Made by a program: the position numbers and the translations under genes
Shown here: in pieces, positions 53,792 through 62,752 of the stretch
How the letters are laid out: each line of letters opens with the position of its first letter
Numbering within the stretch: the stretch's first letter is position 1
The notes under the pieces: model-generated
What the model was told of the DNA's origin: nothing
Seen by the model: the letters and a program-made list of their open reading frames with translations, nothing else
The model's database searches: none
From: an uncultured Lachnospiraceae bacterium
GTDB lineage: Bacteria; Bacillota; Clostridia; Lachnospirales; Lachnospiraceae
DNA: 64,000 nt
Direction: 5' to 3'
Assembly (NCBI GenBank): GCA_934438085.1
Contig: CAKSBC010000012.1
Coordinates: 5,646 to 69,645, forward strand

Positions 53792-53941
53792 GATGCACCT
53801 CCGAAAGTGTATTTAATTTCATTCTTACTTGTTCTCTGCAGCTCTATGATATGCCCTAAATGTGAGCTGACTATGAAATATAATTTTGATTTATGAAATC
53901 TTACCATATTATTATAAATGGTTTTTATCAAATAATGAAGA

Positions 53942-54060
53942 GAAAGTATTAACGAGCAGATATTTATAACTGTAAGAATATGAAGTATTTATAAGCTGAT
54001 ATTTATAGCTGTAATAACAGGAAATATTTATAAGCTGATACTTATAGCTGTAATTAATTA
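53942..54060. repeat. Three 39-40-bp tandem units with half-repeats upstream of punA
   Basis: The units at 53942-53981, 53982-54020 and 54021-54060 share GAA-TATTTATAAGCTGATA-TTATAGCTGTAA-like cores. Each unit holds two AGCT-ATAA-type half-sites about 20 bp apart, so sites recur about every two helical turns. They lie 150-270 bp upstream of punA, between it and the TRAP terminator. The remainder of 53792-54138 is AT-rich with no gene visible. Confidence 0.75.
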
Positions 54061-54083
54061 AGAGACCGCCGAAGCGATCTCTT
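54060..54083 (-). terminator. Terminator after TRAP permease
   Basis: AAGAGA-CGC pairs with GCG-TCTCTT (one mismatch) closed by a CGAA tetraloop, downstream of the minus-strand TRAP gene; the U-run is weak. Confidence 0.65.
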
Positions 54084-54138
54084 ATGTCGAATAAATATTT
54101 TAATTTATACAGCGTACTGCCGGTATGCCTTAACCTTT

Positions 54139-56124
54139 TCAGGCTGCAGCTGCTGCCTTTTTATTTAACGCAAGCTGCCATACTATAACAGCTCCGACTA
54201 TAGCTACGCCAATGATATCAGATGCAGATCCCGGATACATAAGTGCAAGTCCGCCGCATATAGAAAGAATTCTCTGTAAAGGATTCATCTTCGCAAACAT
54301 AAATCCCGCTACTCCCGTCGATACTCCGAAGATACCTACAAGTGAAGTAACCGCAATACTTACTATCTGTAAAGGTCCTGTAACATCGATAAATATCATT
54401 GCAGGATTCATAGCAAGAATATAAGGAACGATAAATGCTGCAATAGCAAGCTTGGTAGCATTTACAGCAGTCTTCATAGGATCCGATTTTGCAATCGCCG
54501 CTCCGGCATAGGCTGCAAGTGCTACAGGCGGTGTAATATCTGCAACGATTCCGAAGTAGAATACAAAGAAGTGTGCCGCAAGCATCGGAACTCCCATACG
54601 TACAAGGATAGGCGCACAGGTAGCTGCCATAATGCAGTAGTTTGCTGTTGTAGGTACACCCATACCGAGTACGATACAGCAGATCATGGTAAGGAACAGA
54701 GCAATAATAACCTGATTACCTGCTATAGCTACGATACCGTTGATAAGCACATTGGCAAGACCTGTCATTGTGATAGTTCCTGCAATGATTCCGGCGATTC
54801 CGCAGGCTGCAGCAACAGAGATAGCGCCCTTTCCGCCGCTCGCAAGCGCTTCGAATACACTCTTTAAATTCATGCGGTGTGCCTTGTTAGGAAGGCTGAC
54901 AACTATAGCTGCCACAATTGAAAGTGCGGCTGCAGTCTGTATAGTCTTGGTCGCTGTACTTACAAGATATATGAGCATGATTATCGGAAGAAGAAGATAA
55001 ATCTCCTTTGCAAGTACGCTCATCTTAGGAAGCTGATCCTTAGGAATACCCTCAAGATTATTCTTCTTGGCTTCCACATGTACGGCAATAAATATACCTG
55101 TGAAATAAAGCACTGCAGGAATTATTGCTCTGACGATAATGTTGCTGTAAGGAACATTAACGATATCCGCCATAAGGAATGCTGCTGCACCCATGATAGG
55201 AGGCATTATCTGTCCTCCGGTAGATGCCGCTGCCTCAACCGCTCCGGCAAACTCGCCTCTGTAGCCTGTCTTCTTCATCATAGGTATTGTTACAGAACCG
55301 GAACCAACTGTATTGGCAACCGATGAACCTGAAACCATTCCTAAAAGCGCTGAAGAAACGACTGCTACCTTCGCAGGTCCGCCAGAAAATCCACCTACAA
55401 GTGCATTGGCAAAATCAATGAAGAAATCAGATATGCCCGTACGCTCAAGGAATGCACCGAATATGATGAATATTACGATAAACTTTGAGCAGGTATTGAT
55501 AGGAGTGGAAAGGATTCCTTCCTTTGAATAAAACAGAAGTCTGACTGCATAGTTAAGACGTCCTGTAAATGTAGGATTTGAAAGTCCCTTTGTAAGGGCA
55601 TATATAATGAATGCCGCAGCAACCACCAGGATCGGGATTCCTACAGAACGACGACAGATCTCTGCAAGAGAAAGTGTACCGATAATACCGATAATGATCT
55701 GATAATTAGCAAACTTACTGCCCTGCTGAATTATTGATACAGCATTAAAGGTAAAATAAAGGAATGCGCCGGTTCCGAGCACCATGAGAATGATGTCGTA
55801 CCAAGGCATGTAATTAACCTTTTGAACTCCCTTTTTAGCCGGGAAGATGACATACCCAAGGAATATGATGCACGCTACGAAAGATGTCAGCCTGACCTCC
55901 TCAAGAAATGTTCCCCAAAGAGTTACATACATGCAGAAAAGCGCAAATAACGCCAGAAGTCCATTAACGATGAGCTTCGGCGTTCCCTGCCAGTTACGGG
56001 TGTTTGACTCTCTGTCAAACTTCTTCATTACATCATCTACCGCTGCCTGTATGTTTTCAGCAGTATCCGCATGTACGTCGGCAGATATCTCCGCATTCAG
56101 TTTTGTATCTTTCTTTAGTTCCAT
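54139..56124 (-). CDS. TRAP transporter fused permease (DctQM-type, TAXI system)
   Basis: 661 residues from ATG 56124 (GAGGTC upstream). A charged N-terminal tail (about 1-45), then about four helices (small-subunit-like) and about 12 further helices (large subunit), with the DctM-type GGFSGGPAKVAVVSSALLGM and GAVEAAASTGGQIMPP loops and a second conserved GMGVPTTANYCIMAATCAP near residue 500. It is a secondary Na+- or H+-coupled importer working with the TAXI binding protein encoded 90 bp upstream. Substrate not predictable; relatives take up organic acids or glutamate. Confidence 0.93.
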   Translation of the reverse strand: MELKKDTKLNAEISADVHADTAENIQAAVDDVMKKFDRESNTRNWQGTPKLIVNGLLALFALFCMYVTLWGTFLEEVRLTSFVACIIFLGYVIFPAKKGVQKVNYMPWYDIILMVLGTGAFLYFTFNAVSIIQQGSKFANYQIIIGIIGTLSLAEICRRSVGIPILVVAAAFIIYALTKGLSNPTFTGRLNYAVRLLFYSKEGILSTPINTCSKFIVIFIIFGAFLERTGISDFFIDFANALVGGFSGGPAKVAVVSSALLGMVSGSSVANTVGSGSVTIPMMKKTGYRGEFAGAVEAAASTGGQIMPPIMGAAAFLMADIVNVPYSNIIVRAIIPAVLYFTGIFIAVHVEAKKNNLEGIPKDQLPKMSVLAKEIYLLLPIIMLIYLVSTATKTIQTAAALSIVAAIVVSLPNKAHRMNLKSVFEALASGGKGAISVAAACGIAGIIAGTITMTGLANVLINGIVAIAGNQVIIALFLTMICCIVLGMGVPTTANYCIMAATCAPILVRMGVPMLAAHFFVFYFGIVADITPPVALAAYAGAAIAKSDPMKTAVNATKLAIAAFIVPYILAMNPAMIFIDVTGPLQIVSIAVTSLVGIFGVSTGVAGFMFAKMNPLQRILSICGGLALMYPGSASDIIGVAIVGAVIVWQLALNKKAAAAA

Positions 56125-56215
56125 ATTGACCTCATTTGACACTTTTTGGGCGGAGAACGATATAGCTGTTCTCACACCCAAAAATATAGTTTCAATAATG
56201 TGATTCAGAGTTTAA

Positions 56216-57262
56216 TTACTCAGCCTCTACTGTAACGCCCTGCTCCTCGAAGTACTTAGCTGCGCCCTTGTGGAAAGGTGCTGTCATACCTGTTGTAGCG
56301 TTCTCGATAGAAAGCTCTGCGCCCTTTGAATGCTCTGTTGCGATTGCATCAGCATTCTCATAAATAGCCTTTGTAAGAGCATATACAGAATCCTCGTCAG
56401 CATCAGCTGAAACGATAAGTGTAGCCTTTACAGTAATAGTATTAACATCCTCATCCTGTCCTGAATATGTTCCTGCAGGAATAGCAAGCTCTGTGTAGTA
56501 TGGGCACTCATCGATGATAGCCTTAGCTGTATCTCCCTCGATAGGAACGAGATAGATCTGATTAGAAGTTGCGAGCTCTGTGATAGCCGGTGTAGGAGCA
56601 CCTGCTACAAGGAATGCTGCATCGATCTTGCCGTCCTTAAGTCCCTCTGCACTGTCTGCAAAGCTTAAGTACTGAGCCTTGATATCATTCTCTGTAAGAC
56701 CTGCTGCGCCTAAAACATCCATAGCGTTGAAGTAAACGCCTGATCCCGGAGCACCGATAGAAACGGCCTTACCCTTAAGATCCGCAGGAGTCTTGATGTC
56801 AGGATTAAGTGTTACAAGCTGAACTGTCTCTGCATAAAGACCGCCAACTACACGGAAGGTGTCAAGAGCACCGTCATCTGCAAAAGCCTTAACTCCGTCC
56901 CATGCATAAGCCATAACGTCTGACTGAACTGTTCCTAGCTGATAATCGCCGGCATCGATACCCTGAATATCTGCCTTTGATCCGTCTGTTGCAACAACTG
57001 TTACGTCGATGCCTGCCTTATTCTTGATGTACTGGCTTAAAACTCCTCCGAACGCATAGTATGTGCCTGAGGTTCCGCCTGTACCCATAGTCATCTTAAC
57101 GCCTGTAGGTGCAACTGTCTCGCCCTCTGCTGCATCTGAGCTTCCTGCTGCATCTGAGCTTCCTGCTGCTGCAGTTGTTGAATTTGTATCACCTGAGCTT
57201 GAGCAGGCTGCCATGGATACTGCAAGAGCTGCAGCCATGATAACTGATAAAAACTTTTTCAT
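56216..57262 (-). CDS. TAXI-family TRAP solute-binding lipoprotein
   Basis: 348 residues. A lipoprotein signal (MKKFLSVIMAAALAVSMAAC) and a Ser/Ala-rich linker with a GSSDAA repeat (about 25-50) are followed by the TAXI domain: MTMGTGGTSGTYYAFGGVLS, VQSDVMAYAWDGV, GKAVSIGAPGSGVYFNA, DAAFLVAGAPTPAI. It captures the substrate outside the cell for the adjacent fused permease. GAGGGTATT lies before the ATG. Confidence 0.95.
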   Translation of the reverse strand: MKKFLSVIMAAALAVSMAACSSSGDTNSTTAAAGSSDAAGSSDAAEGETVAPTGVKMTMGTGGTSGTYYAFGGVLSQYIKNKAGIDVTVVATDGSKADIQGIDAGDYQLGTVQSDVMAYAWDGVKAFADDGALDTFRVVGGLYAETVQLVTLNPDIKTPADLKGKAVSIGAPGSGVYFNAMDVLGAAGLTENDIKAQYLSFADSAEGLKDGKIDAAFLVAGAPTPAITELATSNQIYLVPIEGDTAKAIIDECPYYTELAIPAGTYSGQDEDVNTITVKATLIVSADADEDSVYALTKAIYENADAIATEHSKGAELSIENATTGMTAPFHKGAAKYFEEQGVTVEAE

Positions 57263-57475
57263 AATACCCTCCGTGTTGATTTATCTTTTATTTCGGAGCC
57301 GTCATTTAATATAATGACCCTGCTCTTCTTTCCGCCTTCAGCCTAAGCCGCGGCGCTGTTAGTTTATAGTATATAAGTATGTTTTTTCCTTGTCAAGCAT
57401 AAAATGTATTCATGTATACATGTATGTTTAGTATTTTTCATAAATTTCTCTATAACCATTACTTATAATGTATAA

Positions 57476-58369
57476 TCAGTTCTTTTGTATATCAAGCTGT
57501 GCGTAAATAACTACAGAAAGAACTATGAGCCCTCCTATGAGCTCACCTCTTGACGGAATCTCATGCAGGAATACAGCCGCAAGTATAATTCCGTATACTG
57601 TTTCCATAATAGAAACTATACCTACAGTCTGAACACTTAAATATCTCTGAGTGCTTACAAACATAGCAAATGCCACTGCTGTAATGACTACTCCGATAAA
57701 ACCGATAACTGCGATATCTGTGGCATTAAGCCCGTTAAATGTAATAAATGCAAAAGGAAGTGTCGTAAGACTTGCGGCTGCCTGCTGGTAAAGTGTGACC
57801 GTAGTGCTGTCATATTTAGAGGCAACCTCATTATTAAGTACAGTAAGTATCCCGTACAGGAAAGCTGATAACAGACCGACCAAAAGCCCCATAAACATAC
57901 TGTTTTCAAAGGATATGTCAGGGCATGTTATGCTGACTCCTACAATTATCAGTATGGTCATTATGAGGCTCTTTTTTGTAAGCTTCGCGCCGTATACAAA
58001 ATGATCTAAAAATACCATAAATAACGGGGCGGCTGCATAGGTTATAGTAGCTATTGCAACAGTAGAAAGTCTGATAGAAACAAAAAATGTCAGGAAATGA
58101 AAGCCCAGCACCGCTCCTGCCGCCATAAGTATAATGAAATCTCTTTTATTTTTAAGCTTCAGGTCCTTTTTTACAATAAGACTGTAAATCAGGAGAACAC
58201 ATGTAGATACGAATACTCTTCCGAAGGTCAGAACAGAGGAGGATACTTCTGTATATCTCGACATTACTCCTGAGGTTCCGTACAGAAGAACCGCAATATT
58301 AATATATAAAATGCTTCTGGTTATATCCTTTTTGCTGATACTGTTGTTCATTAATATAATATTCTCCAT
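57476..58369 (-). CDS. EamA-family (DMT) permease
   Basis: 297 residues, ten hydrophobic segments in two EamA repeats (INIAVLLYGTSGVMSRY; second repeat near residue 165, SAFLYGILTVLNNEVASKYD). ATG 58369 or 58351 (MNNSISKK) may be used; neither has a well-spaced ribosome-binding site, though GGAG lies in front of the second. It is likely an exporter of a small metabolite. A terminator at 58458-58502 separates it from the LarA-like gene, so it is probably transcribed on its own. Confidence 0.85.
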   Translation of the reverse strand: MENIILMNNSISKKDITRSILYINIAVLLYGTSGVMSRYTEVSSSVLTFGRVFVSTCVLLIYSLIVKKDLKLKNKRDFIILMAAGAVLGFHFLTFFVSIRLSTVAIATITYAAAPLFMVFLDHFVYGAKLTKKSLIMTILIIVGVSITCPDISFENSMFMGLLVGLLSAFLYGILTVLNNEVASKYDSTTVTLYQQAAASLTTLPFAFITFNGLNATDIAVIGFIGVVITAVAFAMFVSTQRYLSVQTVGIVSIMETVYGIILAAVFLHEIPSRGELIGGLIVLSVVIYAQLDIQKN

Positions 58370-58457
58370 GCTATTTCAGTTCGGCGCTGTATTAGCCTTC
58401 TGCCGTTTTAAAGCGGTGCTTGAATATTATCATTTTCCGAATTCGTTATCAAGCAGC

Positions 58458-58502
58458 AAAACAGTGAAAAAGCTTTAATATATAAAACTTTCTCACTGTT
58501 TT
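58458..58502 (-). terminator. Terminator of the UxaA/LarA-like operon
   Basis: Perfect 10-bp arms AAAACAGTGA (58458-58467) and TCACTGTTTT (58493-58502), with AAAAG/CTTTC partly extending the stem. Confidence 0.85.
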
Positions 58503-58526
58503 GTATGTGAATAGTATTTAAGAAGC

Positions 58527-59801
58527 TTATTTAAGATTATTATCAGAAAGCGGGTCAATCATTCTTCCGTTTATGTCGAATTCAAGCTCATAAAAAGCTC
58601 CTATGGCTTCAATATCATCATTCTCTTTAAGCTTTTTATATGCAGCCATTGATACTGCCATATATTCAAGCTCCGAGGTATTGCGTATAAGCATGATCTC
58701 TGAGCTTTCCGGCTCGGTTATCCCGCATGCCCTGAAACAGGTCTCTATAGCAGTCCTGTCATCCGGCGCAACACAAGGTATCTTTGCCTGATCAAGGCAG
58801 GTCGAGGTCACTCCCGTAAGTGAAGTATCCGTAATGTTGATATTATCATAGGCTCTGCGGCTTATAATATCTACGATTCCAAGCCCCATGGCATTCCCGT
58901 GAGATTCCTTTGTAAAATCAAGTACTGCAATATTTTTGATCTTAGGAAATTCCGGCTCCTTTTCACCAGCAATGCGTATCCTTCCGACGACCTTTGTATC
59001 TACAGTAGTTCCTGAAAACTGTTTTCCTGCCTGCTCTATAATAAGAATGTCAAAGACTTTAAGCGGCAGTGCAATGGCTCCGGCTTTAACCTCCTTTAAT
59101 ATACGTTTTTCAGTCTCGAGCAGATTTTCCGGAAGAATAGCTTCAATGCTGTCCGTCTCATGCTTCCAGTTTTCCGTAACGGCAAGTGCAAATAATACCG
59201 GCAGCTTGTTAAGAATGACGTTTCCGGCATTGCGGATAGCCTCACCGTATCCGACAGTATGGCTGCAGGCATGAATAATTCCCGCACCCTTTGGATTTCC
59301 GAGACCTACTGCCATAAGCTTATATATTCCGCTTTCTGTTACATCCTCAAAATCAGTATGCATTTTTATACGGTTAATGAGTATGATTTTGTCAAATTCA
59401 AGAGCTATCGGATTCGCAAAGACCTCGGTACCGTTTGCACCTGTTCCGTAATAAACACTGTCTGTGCCTGTGCGGATCTCACATCCTACACTTTCCTCAG
59501 TGACTCCGAGTGCCTCTAAGACCTCTCTTTGCCCTTTGGCAGTTCCTCCGCCGTGCGATCCCATAGCCGCAAAAACGATTGGTATCCCTCCGGCATGTCT
59601 TACCTCATCAACAGTGCTTTTTACAATAATATCAATATTTTTAATGCCTCGGCTTCCGACAGCTATGCCTACAGTCTTTCCTGAAAGTCCGCTCATATCT
59701 GCGCCGCATTTATTAACAGTATCTTTTACTGCCTGCGAAATATCCTTGATCTCAGGACGTGCCTTATGATGCTGACAAATATTTATAAACTTTGGAAACA
59801 T
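58527..59801 (-). CDS. LarA-like (DUF2088 / lactate racemase domain) protein
   Basis: 424 residues of the nickel-pincer-enzyme superfamily. It has AAMGSHGGGTAKGQREVLEALG, IRTGTDSVYYGT, and the His-containing RIKMHTDFEDVTESGIYKLM and GLGNPKGAGIIHACSHTVGYG, which align in style with the LarA cofactor/active-site regions. LarA itself interconverts D- and L-lactate; relatives racemise or epimerise other 2-hydroxy acids. Maturation genes larB, larC and larE are not in the window. It follows the split UxaA-type enzyme by 33 bp in one operon, so it probably acts on the same hydroxy acid. Reaction not established. Confidence 0.8.
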   Translation of the reverse strand: MFPKFINICQHHKARPEIKDISQAVKDTVNKCGADMSGLSGKTVGIAVGSRGIKNIDIIVKSTVDEVRHAGGIPIVFAAMGSHGGGTAKGQREVLEALGVTEESVGCEIRTGTDSVYYGTGANGTEVFANPIALEFDKIILINRIKMHTDFEDVTESGIYKLMAVGLGNPKGAGIIHACSHTVGYGEAIRNAGNVILNKLPVLFALAVTENWKHETDSIEAILPENLLETEKRILKEVKAGAIALPLKVFDILIIEQAGKQFSGTTVDTKVVGRIRIAGEKEPEFPKIKNIAVLDFTKESHGNAMGLGIVDIISRRAYDNINITDTSLTGVTSTCLDQAKIPCVAPDDRTAIETCFRACGITEPESSEIMLIRNTSELEYMAVSMAAYKKLKENDDIEAIGAFYELEFDINGRMIDPLSDNNLK

Positions 59802-59834
59802 AATTTTGTCCTTTCTTCAACATCTGCGATAATA

Positions 59835-60998
59835 TTATGTCAGGATAGGTGAGATCCTATAAAGTGAAAAGTCTCTGTGTCCGAGCCTTTCCGCGGCGCA
59901 CTCTTCTCCATCAGCGGTTTTGATTACAGCCTCATAGACCCTCTCTCCGCCTTCATCTATAGTCATGCCCGCATCGATTATACCTGAAAGATCGATGTCT
60001 ATATTTTCCTTCATTACCTTGGCTATACGGCTGTTGCCTGTAACTTTTATCATCGGCGCTGCAGCAAAGCCCATCGGAGTGCCTCTTCCTGTTGTAAATA
60101 CCAGCACCTGAGCTCCTGCGCAGGCGATTCCAAGACTGCAGGCGATATCATTTCCCGGAGTATCCACAAATGTAATACCTCCATGTTTTTTTGCCTTTTC
60201 TCCGAATGCTATTGCATCAACTATTTTGCATTGACCTATCTTACATACCGCACCAAGAGATTTCTCTTCTATAGTAGTAAGTCCTCCGTCAATATTACCC
60301 GGCGAAGGCTGAGTTCCTCTCAGATCCACCTTCATATCAATGGCTGTATTTTCAACTCTTTTTATACGGTCGCATATGAAATCATAGTCCTTTTCATTCT
60401 CACAAAGCTCTTTAAGGATTCCTTCAGCTCCCATAAGCTCTGTTGTTTCACCAAATACGACCTTGGCGCCTACATTTATAAGCTTCTCAGCCATTTTACC
60501 AAGTGACGGATTAGATGCAATGCCTGAAGTAAAATCAGAGCCGCCGCATTCAAGCCCTACCGTAAGCTCGGAAATATCCGCATCTACTCTTTCCTGCTTT
60601 AACAACTTTTCTTTAAATGCTTCACAAATCTCGATTCCACGTTCTACCGTGTCTGTAGTTCCTCCAAACTCCTGCATAACTATGAGCTCAGTATCAGGCT
60701 GCTCAGTTTTTATCGCTTCATAAAGCTCATGCGGAAGTATTTCCTCACAGCCAAGTCCTACCACGAGCACTGCTCCGGTATTAGGATGAGTACCCATAAG
60801 TCTTAAGCATTCAAATGAAAGTGTAAGATCCTCTCCAAGCTGATCGCAGCCGTACGGATGTGTATATGCATCTGCAATATCTACCGCAGCCGCAATCTTT
60901 TCTGCAACATGATTAACGCAGGCTACCGTCGGAATAACCGCTATCCTGTTTCTTACTCCGAATGTTCCGTTTGCTCGCTTAAACATTTTCAGCTTCAT
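59835..60998 (-). CDS. UxaA/SuyB-like hydro-lyase large subunit
   Basis: 387 residues from ATG 60998 (one-base TGATG overlap with the small-subunit stop). It is the C-terminal UxaA/GarD family catalytic part: FGVRNRIAVIPTVACVN, THPYGCDQLGEDL, GLECGGSDFTSGIASNPSLG, VDTPGNDIACSLGIACAGAQ and TTGRGTPMGFAAAPMIKVTGN. Conserved cysteines fit an iron-binding site. Split small plus large subunits occur in (2R)-sulfolactate sulfo-lyase SuyAB and in some altronate/galactarate dehydratases. Substrate not determined here. Confidence 0.88.
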   Translation of the reverse strand: MKLKMFKRANGTFGVRNRIAVIPTVACVNHVAEKIAAAVDIADAYTHPYGCDQLGEDLTLSFECLRLMGTHPNTGAVLVVGLGCEEILPHELYEAIKTEQPDTELIVMQEFGGTTDTVERGIEICEAFKEKLLKQERVDADISELTVGLECGGSDFTSGIASNPSLGKMAEKLINVGAKVVFGETTELMGAEGILKELCENEKDYDFICDRIKRVENTAIDMKVDLRGTQPSPGNIDGGLTTIEEKSLGAVCKIGQCKIVDAIAFGEKAKKHGGITFVDTPGNDIACSLGIACAGAQVLVFTTGRGTPMGFAAAPMIKVTGNSRIAKVMKENIDIDLSGIIDAGMTIDEGGERVYEAVIKTADGEECAAERLGHRDFSLYRISPILT

Positions 60999-61351
60999 CA
61001 AAGATCACCTCTTCCTCTTCCGCTTACAAGATTGTGCGTATGTACATAATCTCCGGCTATGATGCTGCCGTTTGCCTTTCCTATTGAAAAACCATATTTA
61101 ATAACATCGTTTCCGTCCGCTATATTTTTAAGTGCTATCTTATGCCCTCTTACAATGTCTCCGTTCGCTCTTGTTACGCAGACAATACTTCCGTCAGAGG
61201 CCTTGACCATCACTATATCGCCTGCCGCAGCTTCAGAAAGAAGGGTTGCAACATTATCCTTTTTATTCATAAATAATGCTGTTTTTGCTGTTTCTGTACC
61301 GCTTTCGCTGCCGATTTGTTCTTTAGAAAAATAATGCTTATTTTGTTCCAT
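60998..61351 (-). CDS. UxaA/SuyA-like SAF-domain small subunit
   Basis: 117 residues. After about 30 polar residues comes a SAF-type domain (DNVATLLSEAAAGDIVMVKA, GHKIALKNIADGNDVIKYGF, IGKANGSIIAGDYVHTHNL), the N-terminal half of UxaA-type hydro-lyases. GGAGGT 6 bp before the ATG. First gene of the operon, divergent from the LysR gene. Confidence 0.9.
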   Translation of the reverse strand: MEQNKHYFSKEQIGSESGTETAKTALFMNKKDNVATLLSEAAAGDIVMVKASDGSIVCVTRANGDIVRGHKIALKNIADGNDVIKYGFSIGKANGSIIAGDYVHTHNLVSGRGRGDL

Positions 61352-61721
61352 GGTATGACCTCCGTTTCTGAATAATCTCTAAATAAATGCTACTTTATTT
61401 TTTCTAAATTGTTTATAAAAATTTTGTGGTTTTCTATTACGTTAATCTTTTTATATTAAACCAGCTTTATTCTGCAAAATTAGTTACAGTCAAGTAATTC
61501 TCTTAACACTTTTTTTATATTGTAATATCACCGCTTATTTATATTAAATATTAAATCTATTTAATTTGTTTTTATAAAATGTTAAAATAGTCTCGTAAAA
61601 TAATTGCTATACAAAATAGTCATATAACTATTTATATACATATTTATATGCATTTTTATATACATATGTGAATCATATAAAGCCACAAAAATTCAAAACG
61701 CTGAGTAGATAGGATGAATCA
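61352..61721. promoter_or_regulatory. Divergent promoter region, LysR to UxaA operon
   Basis: A 370-bp AT-rich region with no gene. Near the LysR start (about 61626-61670) TATATACATAT, ATTTATATGC and TATATACATATG recur with near-regular spacing, giving T-N-A type dyads suited to a LysR regulator. Exact sites cannot be fixed by eye. Confidence 0.5.
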
Positions 61722-62588
61722 ATGGAAACAAAAAAATATGAAGCACTTATAACCGCTGTAAAATTGGGCAGCTTCTCCGCAGCTGCCGAAAGCCTGGGAT
61801 ACACACCGGCCGGAATATCTCTTATGGTTGATGCAGTCGAGGACAGTCTTGGTATAAAGCTGTTAAATCGTACTCGCCAGGGCGTGACCCTCACTGAAAA
61901 CGGCGAAAATATGATCAATGAAATTAAGGCGATACTTCACCATGAAGCAATGCTCATTCAATATGCCTCCGAACTGAGCGGTCTTACGATAGGTTCTGTA
62001 ACTATCGGTTCGTACTGCAGCATCGCATCTCACTGGCTTCCGGAAATTATCAGAGATTTTACAATTGAGTATCCTGGCATACATGTCAATATCCAGGAAG
62101 GAGAACATCAGCTTTTAAATAAGCTCCTGTCATCCGGCACTGTTGACTTTATCATGACAAGCTTTGACCCGGATGTTTCATTTAAATGGCTGCCGCTAAT
62201 GAAGGATCCTATGACAGTCGTGGTTCCTTTAGGTCATCCTCTTTGCGAGAAATCAACAGTATCGGTAAAGGACTGTCTTAACTATCCTTTTATAATCGCA
62301 GATAACGGCAGAGAGTACGATGCAACACGCCTTCTTATTTCTGAAAATGCTGACGTTGATATACGTTTTTCCACGCTCGAAAACTATTCCGCAATAGCTA
62401 TGATTGAAAGCGGGCTCGGAATAAGCATTATGAATAAACTCATCACTAAAGGACTTAACAGAAGGGTTGCTGTTATTCCGATTTATCCCGACAGAAGCAT
62501 TGAGCTTGGCATAGCATTTTCTGACAATACCTCACTTTCTCCTGCTGCGAAAAAGCTCATTAACTTCATAAAAAAGCGTTTTATTTAA
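61722..62588 (+). CDS. LysR-family transcriptional regulator
   Basis: 288 residues. N-terminal winged HTH (YEALITAVKLGSFSAAAESLGYTPAGISLMVDAVEDSLGIKLLNRTRQGVTLTENG) and a two-lobed effector-binding domain (about 90-285; LSGLTIGSVTIGSYCSIASHWLPEII). AGGA 7 bp before ATG 61722. Divergent to the UxaA/LarA-like operon, the classical layout for a LysR activator sensing that pathway's substrate. Confidence 0.93.
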   Translation: METKKYEALITAVKLGSFSAAAESLGYTPAGISLMVDAVEDSLGIKLLNRTRQGVTLTENGENMINEIKAILHHEAMLIQYASELSGLTIGSVTIGSYCSIASHWLPEIIRDFTIEYPGIHVNIQEGEHQLLNKLLSSGTVDFIMTSFDPDVSFKWLPLMKDPMTVVVPLGHPLCEKSTVSVKDCLNYPFIIADNGREYDATRLLISENADVDIRFSTLENYSAIAMIESGLGISIMNKLITKGLNRRVAVIPIYPDRSIELGIAFSDNTSLSPAAKKLINFIKKRFI

Positions 62589-62752
62589 TAAATATACGAA
62601 TTGATATGTCTTGTAAATTACATGTGCCCTTCATTTTGATGTATTTTGTGATGTACGTAATCTCTTCATTTTGAGCGACTTTAAAATATAATTGTTCTGT
62701 CATTAGCCTATTTTGCACCTTGGACAAATAATATTTTAAAAGAGGTTTTAAC

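Noticed and set aside
53942..54060. CRISPR array
   Set aside because: The units are contiguous imperfect repeats with no unique spacers and no cas genes nearby.
58527..59801. Bona fide lactate racemase LarA
   Set aside because: The protein belongs to the wider DUF2088 group and differs from LarA in its motif wording; no lar maturation genes are near.
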